This document shows, piece after piece, positions 10,094 through 21,602 of a DNA stretch of 64,000 nucleotides (positions are counted from its first letter, which is position 1; each line of letters starts with the position of its first letter). The stretch spans positions 61,909,381 to 61,973,380 of the forward strand of contig OZ020611.1 of NCBI GenBank assembly GCA_963971575.1, in the 5' to 3' direction. The DNA comes from Liopterus haemorrhoidalis. Taxonomy: Eukaryota > Arthropoda > Insecta > Coleoptera > Dytiscidae. Below the pieces are notes generated by a model. The model had not been told where the DNA came from, did no database searches, and saw only the letters and a list, made by a program, of their open reading frames with translations. The position numbers and the translations under genes were made by a program.

Positions 10094-11577
10094 CAGGGAC
10101 ATGCGGTGTTATTTTGGCGCCATGAGCAGACATTCTTACAAGGCGCCTTTATACTGAGATGATTAATTATTAAGGCTGCCAACTTATTACCAATGCAATG
10201 CTCCCCCCCCCCACTAAATATATTACGCACAATTTTTATATATGTTTATATTCCAAGATTTTATGAAAAGTTTCACTGAAACACCACTTTGTAAAAAGGG
10301 ATATTCTGTCTGCAAATTCTCATTAAATTTGCAAAAACGTTTTTTCGGCGACATAATAAATGTTGAGGGTAATTAAATTAATACATGTTTATTAGTGCAA
10401 GTCAAAGTCACAGTTTTGATCACCAATAATAGTTTTGATCACCAATAATAATTTTGAACACCAATAATTAAACACAAACAATAGTAAACAGATATTAGTA
10501 CCATAATGTCATGTGTTATTGCTATGCAGCAGACATAAGACAAATGGAATAAAAGTAATAAAAGCGGCAAAATATCAAACATTTGTGGAAATTACCAAAC
10601 GTCTTTATCGCATTTCTTGCACTCTACATTGAGGCAACATGGTAGCATACGACAAGTCTGGCGAGACAGTCAGACCATGTCGCATTGACAAGCTAGTGTC
10701 TACACCAACACTGGGAGCGTGCTACTGTTTATTGTTGCGAGATCTGTCACTTTACTGAATATATATGGCGGATCGCAAAAATATTATTACATTTTATAAC
10801 TATAAATAATATCAAGCTAATTTATACTATTTTATAACAAATTTTAATTCCATAACAAAAACATAACCTTACTTAATTATATTTATCATTATTTCTCATA
10901 CTCTCTTTTATCAAAACTTATATTTACTCACTTATCTTAAATAAATTTAAGTTGTTAAATAATTTTTGTTGATACAGCAACCCTTACAACATTAGTTAAT
11001 TTAAAAAACAAATACTTCTATAATAACAACTATCAAATATCAAAATGGCGAACATGTGGCTTTCAGAAATGGTAGCGTGTCGCACGAAAACTCTTTGATG
11101 TTTACCGCCAAGCAACGGGAACGAGCAACATGTCGCACGGCTCCCATCAGACCGCTGCACATTGGTAGCACGCGACATGTCGAATGGTCGCATGCTACCA
11201 TATTGCCTCGATGTAGACGCTCCATAAGATTCCCCCTCTGTCTGGTTATCGCTATAGTTTTAGCCAGAGCAGCTCAGACGGAGCCTTGTAGAGGCGGCGA
11301 CAGCACTGTTAGATACATTGTTAGTTTACGATTACCTATACATTCTTTCATTTATATCGACAAAGTCGCTGCTCATTTGTACCCCGACCAAATAAAATGT
11401 AATATTTATAAACAAAGATAAATAAAAACCTAATTTATAAAGATGCAACAAGCAAATAATAAAATTTTTATTATGAAAATATTATAAAATTAACAAATGT
11501 GAAATATCTGATAGGCGCCCTCGTGGCCCAGGCGCCTGTTGCAATCGCCCCATTGCTCCGTGCTCGGCACGCCCCTG
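10094..11577. mobile_element. hAT element, 1484 bp
   Basis: The left end is CAGGGACATGCGGTG and the inverted right end is CAGGGGCGTGCCGAG. The 8-bp TSDs CACGCTAG (10086-10093) and CACTCTAG (11578-11585) differ at one base. GGCGCC-rich text lies inside both ends. No transposase is readable; the interior is occupied by a separate inverted-repeat element (10621-11222). Confidence 0.72.
10621..11222. mobile_element. inverted-repeat element with GGTAGCATGCGAC-type subterminal words
   Basis: The left arm TCTACATTGAGGCAACATGG and following GTAGCATACGAC match, inverted, TCTACATCGAGGCAATATGG and GTAGCATGCGAC at the right. GTCGCACG, ACATGTCG and GTGCTAC words recur inside both arms, as in some PIF/Harbinger-like elements. 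No clear TSD could be read. Open frames at 10996-11421 lie in these GC-richer arms and are probably not genes. Confidence 0.55.
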
Positions 11578-11585
11578 CACTCTAG

Positions 11586-13120
11586 TGGTATAATATACCG
11601 CTAACAATGCACGATACTGCGCCACATTTCACTTAAATGGTACAATGGCCCTGCTTTAAAGGATTACGAAAAATTAAGTACTCTAAATTTTCCAGTGATT
11701 TCGAAATTTCAGTATAATATTTCAGTACGTAACTAAAATTTTGTATATTTGTATCCTACTGCATCTGAAACATGTGCGAAGTTGCCCCCTTATTATTCAG
11801 CATTGCCCGTAGTTCGGGATATTACCGCAAAAATGATGGGTTTTACATAAAAGAGAATTCCTAACAATTAACTTTATTTTTGTCAAAATTACATTACATC
11901 ATATAAAAGAAAGATCGTGGATATCAACAATCATATTTGTAATTCTTATCTCGGAAAATTATATTCAGCCGTTTGTGCAATTTACATTAAAGCGTATTTT
12001 CGCTCTATATTGCCACAAAAACAAAATACAGAAGTTATATGCCATTTCTGATATTATAATCTGTCCACAATTAAATCAAATTTTAAAAGAAAAAATTTAT
12101 CACAGGCAGAACAACGGTGTGGTTGTGAGGCGGCATTTAATTTCTGCGCTTATCTCATTCTTTAAATACATGGAAGCTAAAACACTTTTTGCACCTGTTT
12201 TAATAACTATTAGAAACGATCTCTTTGTCGACTCCCCACCGAGTACTCCAATGTTTTGACTAGAACCACAAAGCATCATTTTAAGCACCATAGAAAATTA
12301 ATTTAACACATAACTGTACTTCTAGACTCTCTTGCTCAATCCTTAGTTGAAATATTACATGTCAAGCCAACGAAATAACTACAATACACAGTTTCCGGTC
12401 ATCTGCGATAATAAAGGCAAATAATTACAGTCACAAAAACTCGCTGTATAAAATTAAAATCTCTACTTAACAATACATTTAAATATGTCTTCCATTCCTA
12501 AACTTAAATACTTGAATCACAATAAGTACTTATCAGAGTTTGAGTGATTATTTTCTTCGCTATAAAAGATACTAGACATTTAGGAAGGCTCTTAAATATT
12601 TAATAATGCTGTTCAATCATATAATGGAATTTAAGAATGAAAGAATGCTAATATTGATTGGCATTTACATTCAGTTAAAAGATTGCCAAGAAGAAATGAA
12701 GAGATTTAATGGTTAAGTTAATTGTCTGAAAGTTTTATTCAGTAACTGAATGTTAGATGATTATTAGTTGCTTAATAATGTTGCTACTATACGTTAGTAA
12801 TTATGAAGTTAATAGAAAAATCTTATTTTATTCTTCTTAGTCTGGTTGACTTTTGACCCTTTGATTAGTTCTCTCACATCAAAACTGTATTTTGTCTTCT
12901 GTTGAACATAAAACCTTTTACGCTAACGAATAAAATCGTTGCAATAACAACCGTTGATTGATAGCAATGTAAACTGCGTTTATTTTAAAATGGAATATAA
13001 ATTGTCAACTTGTTACTACATTTGCTTAAAAGTAACAAATTTTTAAATCTTTAAATCATAAGTGTAAATCTTTTTTGCGTAATAATGATGGGGAGAATTA
13101 ATAATAATGAAAATAATATA
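11586..13120. other. no gene recognised
   Basis: AT-rich DNA. A frame at 11975-12259 has no motif I recognise and reads as low-complexity by composition. No TIR pair found. Confidence 0.45.
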
Positions 13121-13134
13121 AATAAAATTCTTTT

Positions 13135-13590
13135 TACAGATGAGGCTACATTTTACATGCATGGTAAAGTTAACTCTTAAAACTGCCGATATTGGAGTCG
13201 TGAAAAATTACATTTACGTAATACTATCAGAACACAAAGGCCAGAAAAGGTGAACGTTTGGGCAGGTTTGGCAGGAACGCATAGTATTAGTCATTATTTT
13301 ATAGACGAAAACCTTACTGCCCAAAAATATTTCGATTTGTTAGAAAATAGAACAATACCTGCATTAAATGCACTAAATATTCCAGGTGAAGTGTGGTTTC
13401 AACACGTCGGTGTCCAAACGCATAATGCTAGAATAATTAAAACATTTTTAAATAATAAATTTCCTTGATGTTGGATTGAACGTGGTGGCGAAATAGAATG
13501 TCCCGATAGATCACCGGACTTTTTTATTATTGGGGATATATGAAAAACTAAATTTTAAATGGCCAAAATTTAACTATAGAAGAACCAGAA
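13135..13590 (+). pseudogene. Tc1/mariner (IS630) superfamily transposase fragment, inactive
   Basis: Readable motifs in order are DEATFYMHG (first catalytic Asp), NCRYWSREK, RPEKVNVWAGLAGTHSISHY, QKYFDLLENRTIPAL, VWFQHVGVQTHNARI and a C-terminal RSPDF. In active relatives the HVGVQTH site reads HDGAPPH, so the second catalytic Asp is lost. A stop separates the first two motifs and others follow. The 72-residue open stretch at 13250-13468 is only the central part. Confidence 0.75.
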
Positions 13591-13691
13591 TCTAGAATAG
13601 AAAATTAATCCCACAGAATAAGACCGATGCAATCAATTAATGTTATGTAACATTTTTACGACCGTGTTGGGTATTGTTGGCAGTGAATGGA

Positions 13692-14395
13692 GAAATAGAA
13701 GACCCAAACAGTGGATTGTTGCTTAGTTCCTGGTTCATTTGAATAAATCCAAGTTTTGTTACTTGTATACGGATTTTCCAGTGCCTAGGTTTAATTTTTT
13801 TAACATTCCCTTGCATCAGTCAACACGAGCCTATTTTTGAGCTTCGATCAAATTTTGCGGAATCCATCGAGAACAGATTTTTCACAGCTAAATGTTACAG
13901 CAAAATCGAATGTATTGCTGTCTGCGATATGCCAAAGGATGCCTCTATCTCACGGTGAGTCACATGCCGAATTTCTTCAATCTTTTGCGCACAGCATCGA
14001 TGTTTTTTTGAATCACAACCGATTTTGGTCGACCTTGATGAAATTCATCACTGGCGGACGCACGACCAAAACAAAATTCTGCAAACCAATTGTAAACAGT
14101 CTTTTCTGATAGTGCTTCATTACCATAAGTTGAACGAAGCTAATCTATGCATTGTTGTTAAGTTAGGCCTTTACTAAAATCGTAAAAAAATCATCCAACG
14201 AAAACCTTCACGAGTAATATCCATTTTTTCACAAACTTGTTTTTTTAAACGATGCTCACTGCCAAACTACTCGGTCAATTTATGAGCAGCCACTGATTTC
14301 ACAATACCAAATGTAAAATTTTACGAATATAGTAATGACACATTTCAATATTTCTATCTAGTAGTCGTTTGTAAGAACATAATAGGTAAACCGCG
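13692..14395 (-). mobile_element. mariner element, 3'-truncated copy
   Basis: The 5' terminus lies at the right (GGTTTACCTATTATGTTCTT inverted) next to TA at 14396-14397. The same family occurs at 33263-34438 and about 57960-59531. On the minus strand it encodes a degraded start (ITREGFRW), a helix-turn-helix region, LTQQQCID, GNEALSEKTVYNWF, and GRPKSVVIQKNIDAVRK with stops. It breaks off after KQQSTVWVF at about 13692. Confidence 0.8.
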
Positions 14396-14600
14396 TACTA
14401 AATATTTTCAAAATAGGCCTTTATATGTTGCCGCCAGGACCGTCTTATGAATTGTAAGGGCCCTAGGCCATGGATATTTAACGGGCCCTCCTCCCAGGAG
14501 AAGTCATGTCAAATTAAGAAAAAATATTGTAATTTAATCGATTACAACGATTTTTAACCTTGATTATTCATTACCGCTATATTTAATTTTACTAAAATTA

Positions 14601-15437
14601 TTGGTTGGTGCAAAATTTACGACGATTGGAGGTTTTATTTTGAGTTGAAAAATGACGCTTATTTTATGTAATAATTATAAAAATATTCTTCTGTTTTTAG
14701 GTGAAAAATATTCGTGTCGAAAATCATATTCATGTCCGTCAAATAACTCTACCAGTTCGAGAAAGGATGGAAAGTGGTCATTTCGCGATCTCAACGAGCT
14801 TTTCGGCAAAGGATCTTTCAGTCAAAATCAAGTTGAAAAATGGTTCAACAAGTTAAAATCGAGTGACACAAGTCTTAAGGATGATGAAGGAAGAGGACGG
14901 CTATCGGATTTCGATGATCAGGCAGTTTTGTCAGCCGTGGAAGGGGGCGATAGCATGGCAACCCGGCTACTGGCAGAAGAATGTCGACCAATCCACGATC
15001 GTCCGTCGCCTAAAAAAGCTTGGAAAATGTGGAAATTGGCTGGATGGGTTCCTCACGAACTCTCCGACAACAACAAAGTCGATCGAGGTCGAATTTTCAC
15101 CGGATTGCTGCACAGAAACTAGCAATCGTCATTTTTGAAAAATCTTGTCACTGGTGATGAATCGTGGTTGGTCTTCAAAAACGCCAAAAGAAAGAAAGTT
15201 TGTGTATCTCCGGGTGAAACACTGAAGAAGGCAATGTGGTGCGTATGGTGGGATAGAAGCGGAATCATCCATTGGGAGATCATTGCAAACGGAATTTGCT
15301 TTTGGCGGAATGAAGATGATGAGCGTCAACAGAAGCGGATTCCACAGAAAAACGGCAAACAGCAATTCAACATCAACAGCGACGTCTATCTGGCTCAGCT
15401 TGATCGTCTCCATACAGCATTTTTTTTTGTTGAATAA
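14601..15437 (+). mobile_element. mariner-like element, 3'-truncated
   Basis: It begins TTGGTTGGTGCAAAATTTAC after TA at 14599-14600. The matching right terminus was not found, so the 3' end is missing beyond about 15437. Confidence 0.7.
14715..15437 (+). pseudogene. mariner-like transposase, frameshifted
   Basis: Across two frames it reads VRERMESGHFAISTSFSAK near 14752, FSQNQVEKWFNKLKSSD, DFDDQAVLSAVEGG, STIVRRLKKLGKCGNWL in another frame, GWVPHELSDNNKVDR, then NLVTGDESWLVFKN (first catalytic Asp), KKVCVSPGETLKKAMWCVWW, and DVYLAQLDRLHTA, where it ends. The second and third catalytic residues are missing. The protein resembles mariners of the elegans/human-HSMAR type from memory. Confidence 0.8.
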
Positions 15438-17258
15438 ATTTACATAAATTTTACATACATAAATTCTATAATTTCGAACAGGACTTTGTCTGAAATACGA
15501 ATTGTCTGGTATATTTATAATGTTATTCATTTTGTTATTTATTTATTTATTTTTTGTAAAATCAATAACTTTACAAAATAAAATTAAAACCGGCGACCGG
15601 GCCTCTTATATAAGCGGGCCCTAGGTCATGGCTTCGTTGGCCGAGGCCAGCGGTTCCCAAACTTTTTCGACCGCGACCCGGTACGAGGTTTTAAAATTTT
15701 TCGCGACCCACCTTATGAAAAAAAAAATGTTTATTTACAAAACAAATTTTATTTTAAAGCAGTAGCTTTATAGTAATAAAGAGTAATAAATAGTAATAAA
15801 GAGTATAATATAGTAATAAGGAATATAAAGTCGGTTTACGATAACTATGAGATGACGTCACACTTGGTTAATTTAAGTACCAACGTTATGATATGTTTTA
15901 ATCAACATCAATCCATAACTCGGTTAGTACATTTATTTATTTAATTTTGGTACATTTTTTCAATGTTGCCAGTTTGAAATTGGATTGTTCAATCGTTATT
16001 GGTCAGGTTGACATTTAGGTGTTTAGAATTTAGTGAGGTTAAACTTTATTATTTTTTTTTTTAATTTTATTGTAATAAAAATGCCCAAAGCTCTTAGTAG
16101 TCGTGCTCAAAGGATGGTTTTGTCTCTTATTAATTATTTTTAAAGTAATTTTAGCGTACTGATGAAATTTACACTTGCAGCTAGCGGCAATAAACTGTTC
16201 GACTGGAAATAATATTGGAATATTCATTATTCGAAACAAAATTGTATCTGAAATTCAAAAATTCCTATTCAAATAATAAAAAATTTTACTCTTTATCATT
16301 GCTTTCCGATATCATTTAGTGAGTTCAGGAAGCAAGCTCGAAGCGTTCGAGAAAAGGTCTAAACGCGTTTATTCGAGCTGTCTGGAATAAAACGGAAGTT
16401 AAACAGTGTGACTCGGAACACTCCGCGTTTGCTTCCCGAACCCGCTGTGTCAATGTGACACCAGGCAAAAAATTAAAGTAAATTTTATAAAAAGTATTAA
16501 AAGAACACGACAAATTTCTAAAAACAAATATTTCTGATGATTCTTATACACTGAAATTTAATTTTTTTTTTTTTTTAATACTACCCCAGCAAACATTGAA
16601 CTAACGGCCGAATGCCGGTAAACTGCTTTTACGCTGGTACATTGCTGGCACCAAAAGTAAGTGCAACGCCAGTATTAATAATGTACTTCACATTTGTATT
16701 TCGCACTCCGCCTATACGAAGTACTTTACCAGCATTTTATAAGCATTCCTTATTTGTATTAATCCAAGATTATTTCTAGCGGGCCAGTGCTTATGTTTAT
16801 AACTTTTTTTGAATGTAATAATTTGAAAAGTCTGATCGTTCTTAGTCATATAACACCCTAATGGCGTGGCCTTCGAGGGTCGGTACAAGTGATATTCTGT
16901 GAGTACAAGTTGGGACGTGTTGGTGAACAGTTTATCAGGATGTGTATTTGAATAGTTATTGATTGTGAGCATTATACAGTTTTTTATTGTGATTTGTGTG
17001 TGTTTTGTTAGATTTAAGGACGTAGTTTACACAAACTTCTTCATATTAAATTGTTTAATATTTAGTTTAGTTGAATCATAGTTTTTTTCATGTAATAAAA
17101 TTTTCAATTATTAATAAATCTGATACAAGATTATAAATATGTCATTTAAAAAATATAATTTGTCATATTTCATTTTGAATAGTGACATCTTAAATATTTT
17201 GTAAATATAATACTAACCTAAAATAATACAAACTTAATCCAAAACTGTAAAGCTTTTT

Positions 17259-17949
17259 ACTTGCCCGACCTTAATATATATAAGGGGCAAGTATTGTAAT
17301 CGCGAAAATTTTCGATGTCGAGATTTTGACGGATGACCACGTTTCATGGTCCAGGGAATCCAAAAAACCTATTTTCGAAGTGCCGTCCGTATGTGTGTGT
17401 GTGTGTGTGTGTGTGTGTCTGTCTGTGTGTATACACGATAACTCAAAAACGGTTTAACTTAAAGAGTTCGTTCTGGTACTAAAAAATTCTCCTATTAAAT
17501 GGGAAGAACCCTATTGTTTTTTATGAAAATCGGTTGACTAGAAATGGGAGTTTACTCGTGTCGATTTTAAGATTTTTGCGAATATTTAGCAACAGAGAAA
17601 TATTTCGAAAAAATTTATTGAACAAAAGTTACTATAAACGCAATAACTAATAACTTTTATTTGAGACGTTTTTTGATAAAACGAAAAATTTCGAAAAATT
17701 TTTGTAAAATTATTTAAAATTTTTCCAAGTCTCAATTTTTTCATACTTATGTGTAACGTTTCCATGGTCATGATAATTAATTCGTAACTAGTAAAGCAAG
17801 CCTTGGACAAAAATTTGTATAGAACATAATTTGATGTATTTTTGAAGATTTATCTAAATATTAATTTTTTTTTTTTTAAATTTTCATTTTTTTTTTAATA
17901 TTTTTTTTATGGGAGGGCAAGTCTAGCGGAGGTCTCCCTTCGCCACTGG
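17259..17949 (-). mobile_element. DINE-1/Helentron-like element, copy C, with known empty sites
   Basis: The reverse-oriented copy runs from ACTTGCCCGACC to CGCCACTGG. It interrupts a T-run: five T before, four T after. Two paralogous copies of the host element are uninterrupted there, with A-runs of 8 (24499-24506) and 7 (26388-26394) on the opposite strand. The insertion boundaries are therefore directly supported. There is no TSD other than T. Confidence 0.78.
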
Positions 17950-18357
17950 TTTTACAATATAACCAAGTTTCTAAAAGTCAGTAATACACTATAAAAATCA
18001 CAAAAATAACCAGATCTAGTTTGTTCTTACAAAAGTGAACAGCTTATAGCATTAATGCTTATAAAATTTGTTTATTGAATTTATTTTAACAAGTATGATT
18101 TCTTTAGGTTGGCACTCTTCAAGTCAGGGGGAAAAGATGTGGTAGATAATACAAGACGAATATTGGCGAAAATTATTAGTCACCCCTTATCTTTAGGATG
18201 AAATTGGTTTGACCGAAATGGCAGAAAACCATTTTCTTAAAATTCTTCATTAAATTAATAAATTAAATAAACTAATTCCTGTTATTCCTGAAATTATATT
18301 TATTTAATATTTATAAATAAATCAATAAATTATAACTGTTAATTCAATTTACAATCG

Positions 18358-18520
18358 GCCAGTTTTACCATCGTTGAATAAATTTATTTAACAACTTAAG
18401 TTAACAATATCGCATCATTCTATTGACAGCAATGTTAATTTCTTCATTAATAGTTTAAAACCGATGCGATATTGTCAACTTTACTTGTTAAATAAATTTA
18501 TTCAACGATGGTGAAAATGG
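18358..18520. repeat. long hairpin inside CCCAGCAAACA element
   Basis: Arms of about 58 bp face each other around a loop of about 45 nt. CCATCGTTGAATAAATTTAT and ACAATATCGCATC on the left match GATGCGATATTGT and ATAAATTTATTCAACGATGG on the right. The same hairpin occurs at about 23940-24090 and 25533-25680 in sister copies. It could be a nested MITE fixed in the family or a structural part of the element. Confidence 0.8.
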
Positions 18521-18726
18521 CTAAATGAGTATTTATTTTGCACCTAACCATTAATTTATTTTAATACTGGGTAAGTACACATATGTTACATTTGAAACAC
18601 TAGAGAGTGGGTATAATATAAGCACTGGTCCGTCAGAAATAAATCTTGCAACTAATGCGATTATTTTTTAATGCAACTATGCCAGAAACTAATACATCAA
18701 TACAGCTAACGGCCACGGGGACACCG

Positions 18727-18950
18727 GGGTACTGGCCCAGTGCAAAATGCCAGCACTGGCCCAGTGCGAAATGTCAGCACTGGCCCAGTGCAAAATGCCA
18801 GCACTGGACCAATGCGAAATGCCAGCACTGGCCCATTACTTTCAATGCACTTTACCGTTGCTGGGCCAGCAACTGATACATCAATGGACCAGCTAAGGGC
18901 CACGGGACACCGGGGTACTGGCCCAGTACGAAATGCCAGCACTGGCCCAT
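18727..18950. repeat. 24-bp minisatellite, subterminal in CCCAGCAAACA element
   Basis: Units of about 24 bp contain GGCCCAGTGCGAAATGCCAG followed by CACT. Five are in tandem at 18731-18840 and one more after a spacer. Sister copies hold 2 to 4 units. The repeat is open in several frames on both strands and produces spurious Ala/Thr/Gly/Pro-rich peptides. Confidence 0.85.
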
Positions 18951-19398
18951 TACTTTCAATGCCGGCGAGTATGTGCTTTACCAATACTGGTCCGGATAAA
19001 AATGTTTGCTGGGACATTACATACTTAATATAACATAAACCATAAATTTCGCGACAAATCGGTTAGAAAGAACTGCTCTGCATCATAATTTACATTAATT
19101 CCTTTCCTCCATAGGAAATATAGGTTTTCAATATATTTTTAGAAGTTGTTCGATATAACCTAACTTTTTTTGACCGTTTACGAATTGGCAACAAGGTGAG
19201 TTTTTCAACTGTACGTCATTTCATAGTTAAATGGACTTTAGTATAATAATAAAGAGCACAAATACACACTATTCTAGTGATTAACTGACGTAAAAAAAAT
19301 AATATGTAGAAAAAAATCTTTTTTGTGTTTTTACAATTTTTTCCATAATGGTAGAAGGCTTTTAGATATATATATATATATACGTATATATATATATA

Positions 19399-20652
19399 TT
19401 GGGTTGTTCGGAAAGTCTCCGCCGATTTATAAGGTAGATTAAAAATAAAAATTTCTATAATAACAATTAAGTTTATTAAATAATGTATTCTCCATTTTGT
19501 TTTATAACAGTTCGCCATCTTTCTGGCAGTTTCATAATCCCACTCTCATAGAAAATCCCTGACTTAGAGCTAAAAAACTCCTCCAGGTGCTGTTTGCAGT
19601 CTTCCAGAGAACTGAATGATTTTCCGTTCAACGAATTTTGTAAAGAGCGGAACAGGTGGTAATCTTACGGTGCCAAGTCGGGAATATATGGTGGATGAGG
19701 CAACAAATCCCAACCAAGTGCCAACAACTTTTGTCGGGTGACCAAAGATACGTGTGGTCTAGCGTTATCCTGTTGGAAGACTACTCCTTTACGATGGCTA
19801 ATTCTGGGCGTTTCTGTTCAATTGCTTCCTTCAAATTATCCAACTGATTGCAATATTTTTCAGAATTGATTGTCTGGTTACGCGGCAAAAGTTCATTATA
19901 AACAATGCCCTTCCAATCCCACCAACAACAAAGCATAACTTTGCAGTAATGTTGGTTTTGGGACTGGTTGATGGCGGTTCATTGGAATAACCCAACGATC
20001 GTTTTCGCACTACGTTGTTGTAGAGGATCCATTTCTCATCCCCCGTTATCATACGTTTCAAAAATGGCTGGTTTTCATTACGTTTAAGCAACAAATCGCA
20101 CATGGTAATACGGTCCGACAAATTGCGTTCGCTTAATTTGTGGAATACCCAAACATCAAGGCGGCTAGTAAATCCAAGCCGCATCAAATGGTCGTGAATA
20201 GTTGAATTTGATTCTCCAAGTATTTCTGCTATTTCACGAGTGGAAATACGCTGATTTGTAGCAATTAATACCTTGATTTGATCGTCATCAACCGTGGATG
20301 GCCTACCAGAGCGTTGCCCGTCTTCAAGAGTAAATTCACTCCGTCTAAATTTCACAAACCATTCACGCACTTTTCGTTCACTTACAGCCTCGTCTCCGTA
20401 TACACCACATATCTTTTTCGGTATCATATCTTTGCGCTAGTAAAAAAGCATTAAATTGGTTCTCCATGTTTGAACCAACCCCAAATCAACACGATTCAAA
20501 AATATATTTATAAACAAAAAGTAAAGTAAAGGTGAATGTGTACCCTTTCAGAAAGTGTATTACTTAAAGAGGTTATGATATTCACTTAACCTAAATAAAC
20601 GCTGATACGCGCAATGTATTAAAAATCGGCGGAGACTTTCCGTACAACCCAA
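19399..20652 (-). mobile_element. mariner element, 1254 bp, both ends, inserted in (TA)n
   Basis: The termini are TTGGGTTGTTCGGAAAGTCT and, inverted, TTGGGTTGTACGGAAAGTCT, each continuing CCGCCGATTT. TA dinucleotides of a longer (TA)n tract flank both ends. The length and paired TIRs make this the best preserved mariner in the window. Confidence 0.92.
19476..20467 (-). pseudogene. mariner transposase, near full length, at least two frameshifts
   Basis: The start MENQFNAFLL at 20467 is followed by a frameshift into CGVYGDEAVSERKVREWFV. Then come GRPSTVDDDQIKVLI, ISTREIAEILGESNSTIHDH (helix-turn-helix), LDVWVFHKLSERNLSDRI, and MITGDEKWILYNN (first catalytic Asp). After NMFCR-like text at about 19880 the frame shifts and contains stops. 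The C-terminus FYESGIMKLPERWRTVIKQN with GEYII stops at 19476. It belongs to the mauritiana/cecropia-like mariner group from memory. Confidence 0.85.
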
Positions 20653-20815
20653 TATATATATATATAGTATATAAAATGTTCTTCTTTAATCGTCAGTTTT
20701 AGTTAGGAAAATTAAAAAACAAGTATCATGGTATATATATATATATGTACAATTTTTTCGCGACCCACAGTTTGGAAAACGCTGGCCAAGGCGATAAAAC
20801 GACCCTGGTTGGCGC

Positions 20816-21584
20816 CCCCTTTAAAAAATCTGTGAGTGCCGAGGAAGAGAACGCCATATTATTCGTGCACTGTTACGCAATTTTCAAGTTTCAAATTATT
20901 AACCGATGAGTAAAATAAATAAGTTAATAACACAAAACTCATATATAATTATTTCCGTGTTTTCAAGGTTCCATTATATCACAAAGGAAATAGTGAAACA
21001 TACCCCTCGATAATTATTCTGTAAAATGATTCGTCAAAATCCACTATAATTACAAAGTATAATAAAGAGTTTCGTCATCACGATCATGTTATTTTGGTCA
21101 CCCCTATTTGTCCCGCCCCTGGGCTAGGCAGTCATCCTGCCAGCAAAAAATTAAGTGGTTTCGGTTTAGATTAATTGATTTGGACAAGTCGAAGATGAAA
21201 AAGGAATTTATTTGTGTCTTGTCTTTTCTGTGGATCTTAGATATTAATTTTATGACAGGATTGGCAGTGTTTTATTATGTTATGAAATTTAATTGTCAGT
21301 AGGTTAATGGGACTATTAAACATCATGATAGAAATAAATGATCTAAAACCATAAACAATATTAGCTATTTTTTTCTATGATTTTGAGATTAAATTAACTT
21401 TTTTATTTCTTGTTGGAACAATAATTGCTAATTATATCTTGATATAATTTAATACATGAGTCATTATTAGATATTTCTTCCTAGTATTTTTTCATATTTC
21501 GTGTTGGTCGGGATAGGTGAAAATAGGACACTCAAGGACAGGCTGATACTCTTTCTGAGAGTCAAAATTATTTTAAAACAATGT
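20816..21584. other. no gene recognised
   Basis: Sequence between hAT-1 and the next mariner. A 64-codon frame at 21108-21302 has no recognisable motif. No repeats identified. Confidence 0.45.
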
Positions 21585-21602
21585 TACGAGGGTTGCCTCT
21601 AA

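Larger units (their letters stand above)
16585..19013 (+). mobile_element. CCCAGCAAACA-ended element, copy a (unclassified DNA transposon family)
   Basis: The ends are CCCAGCAAACATTG and, inverted, CCCAGCAAACATTTTTATCC. The subterminal regions hold CCAGCA/TGCTGG words. At the right is a run of about 24-bp units containing GGCCCAGTGC and GAAATGCCAGC (18727-18950). The middle carries a long hairpin (18358-18520). A DINE-1-like copy (17259-17949) is inserted inside. No transposase is present. Relatives lie at 23188-27151 and 27537-28176. Confidence 0.7.
15648..20784. mobile_element. inner hAT element (hAT-2), 5.1 kb with nested insertions
   Basis: The left end is CAGCGGTTCCCAAACTTTTT and the inverted right end is CAGCGTTTTCCAAACTGTGG; both continue into GGTCGCG-type text, a classic hAT terminus. 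The 8-bp TSDs GCCGAGGC (15640-15647) and GCCAAGGC (20785-20792) differ at one base. It contains the CCCAGCAAACA element at 16585-19013 and the mariner at 19399-20652. Confidence 0.85.
14435..20807. mobile_element. outer hAT element (hAT-1), 6.4 kb with nested insertions
   Basis: The left end is CAGGACCGTCTTATGAATTG and the inverted right end is CAGGGTCGTTTTATCGCC, each followed by GGCCCTAGG-like text. The 8-bp TSDs GTTGCCGC (14427-14434) and GTTGGCGC (20808-20815) differ at one base. Inside it sit a mariner (14601-15437) and a second hAT (15648-20784). The original element was probably about 1.2 kb or less. Confidence 0.68.

Noticed and set aside
18646..19033. Gly/Pro/Thr/Ala-rich repeat peptides that resemble a structural protein
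   Set aside because: They translate the 24-bp minisatellite, open in several frames on both strands.
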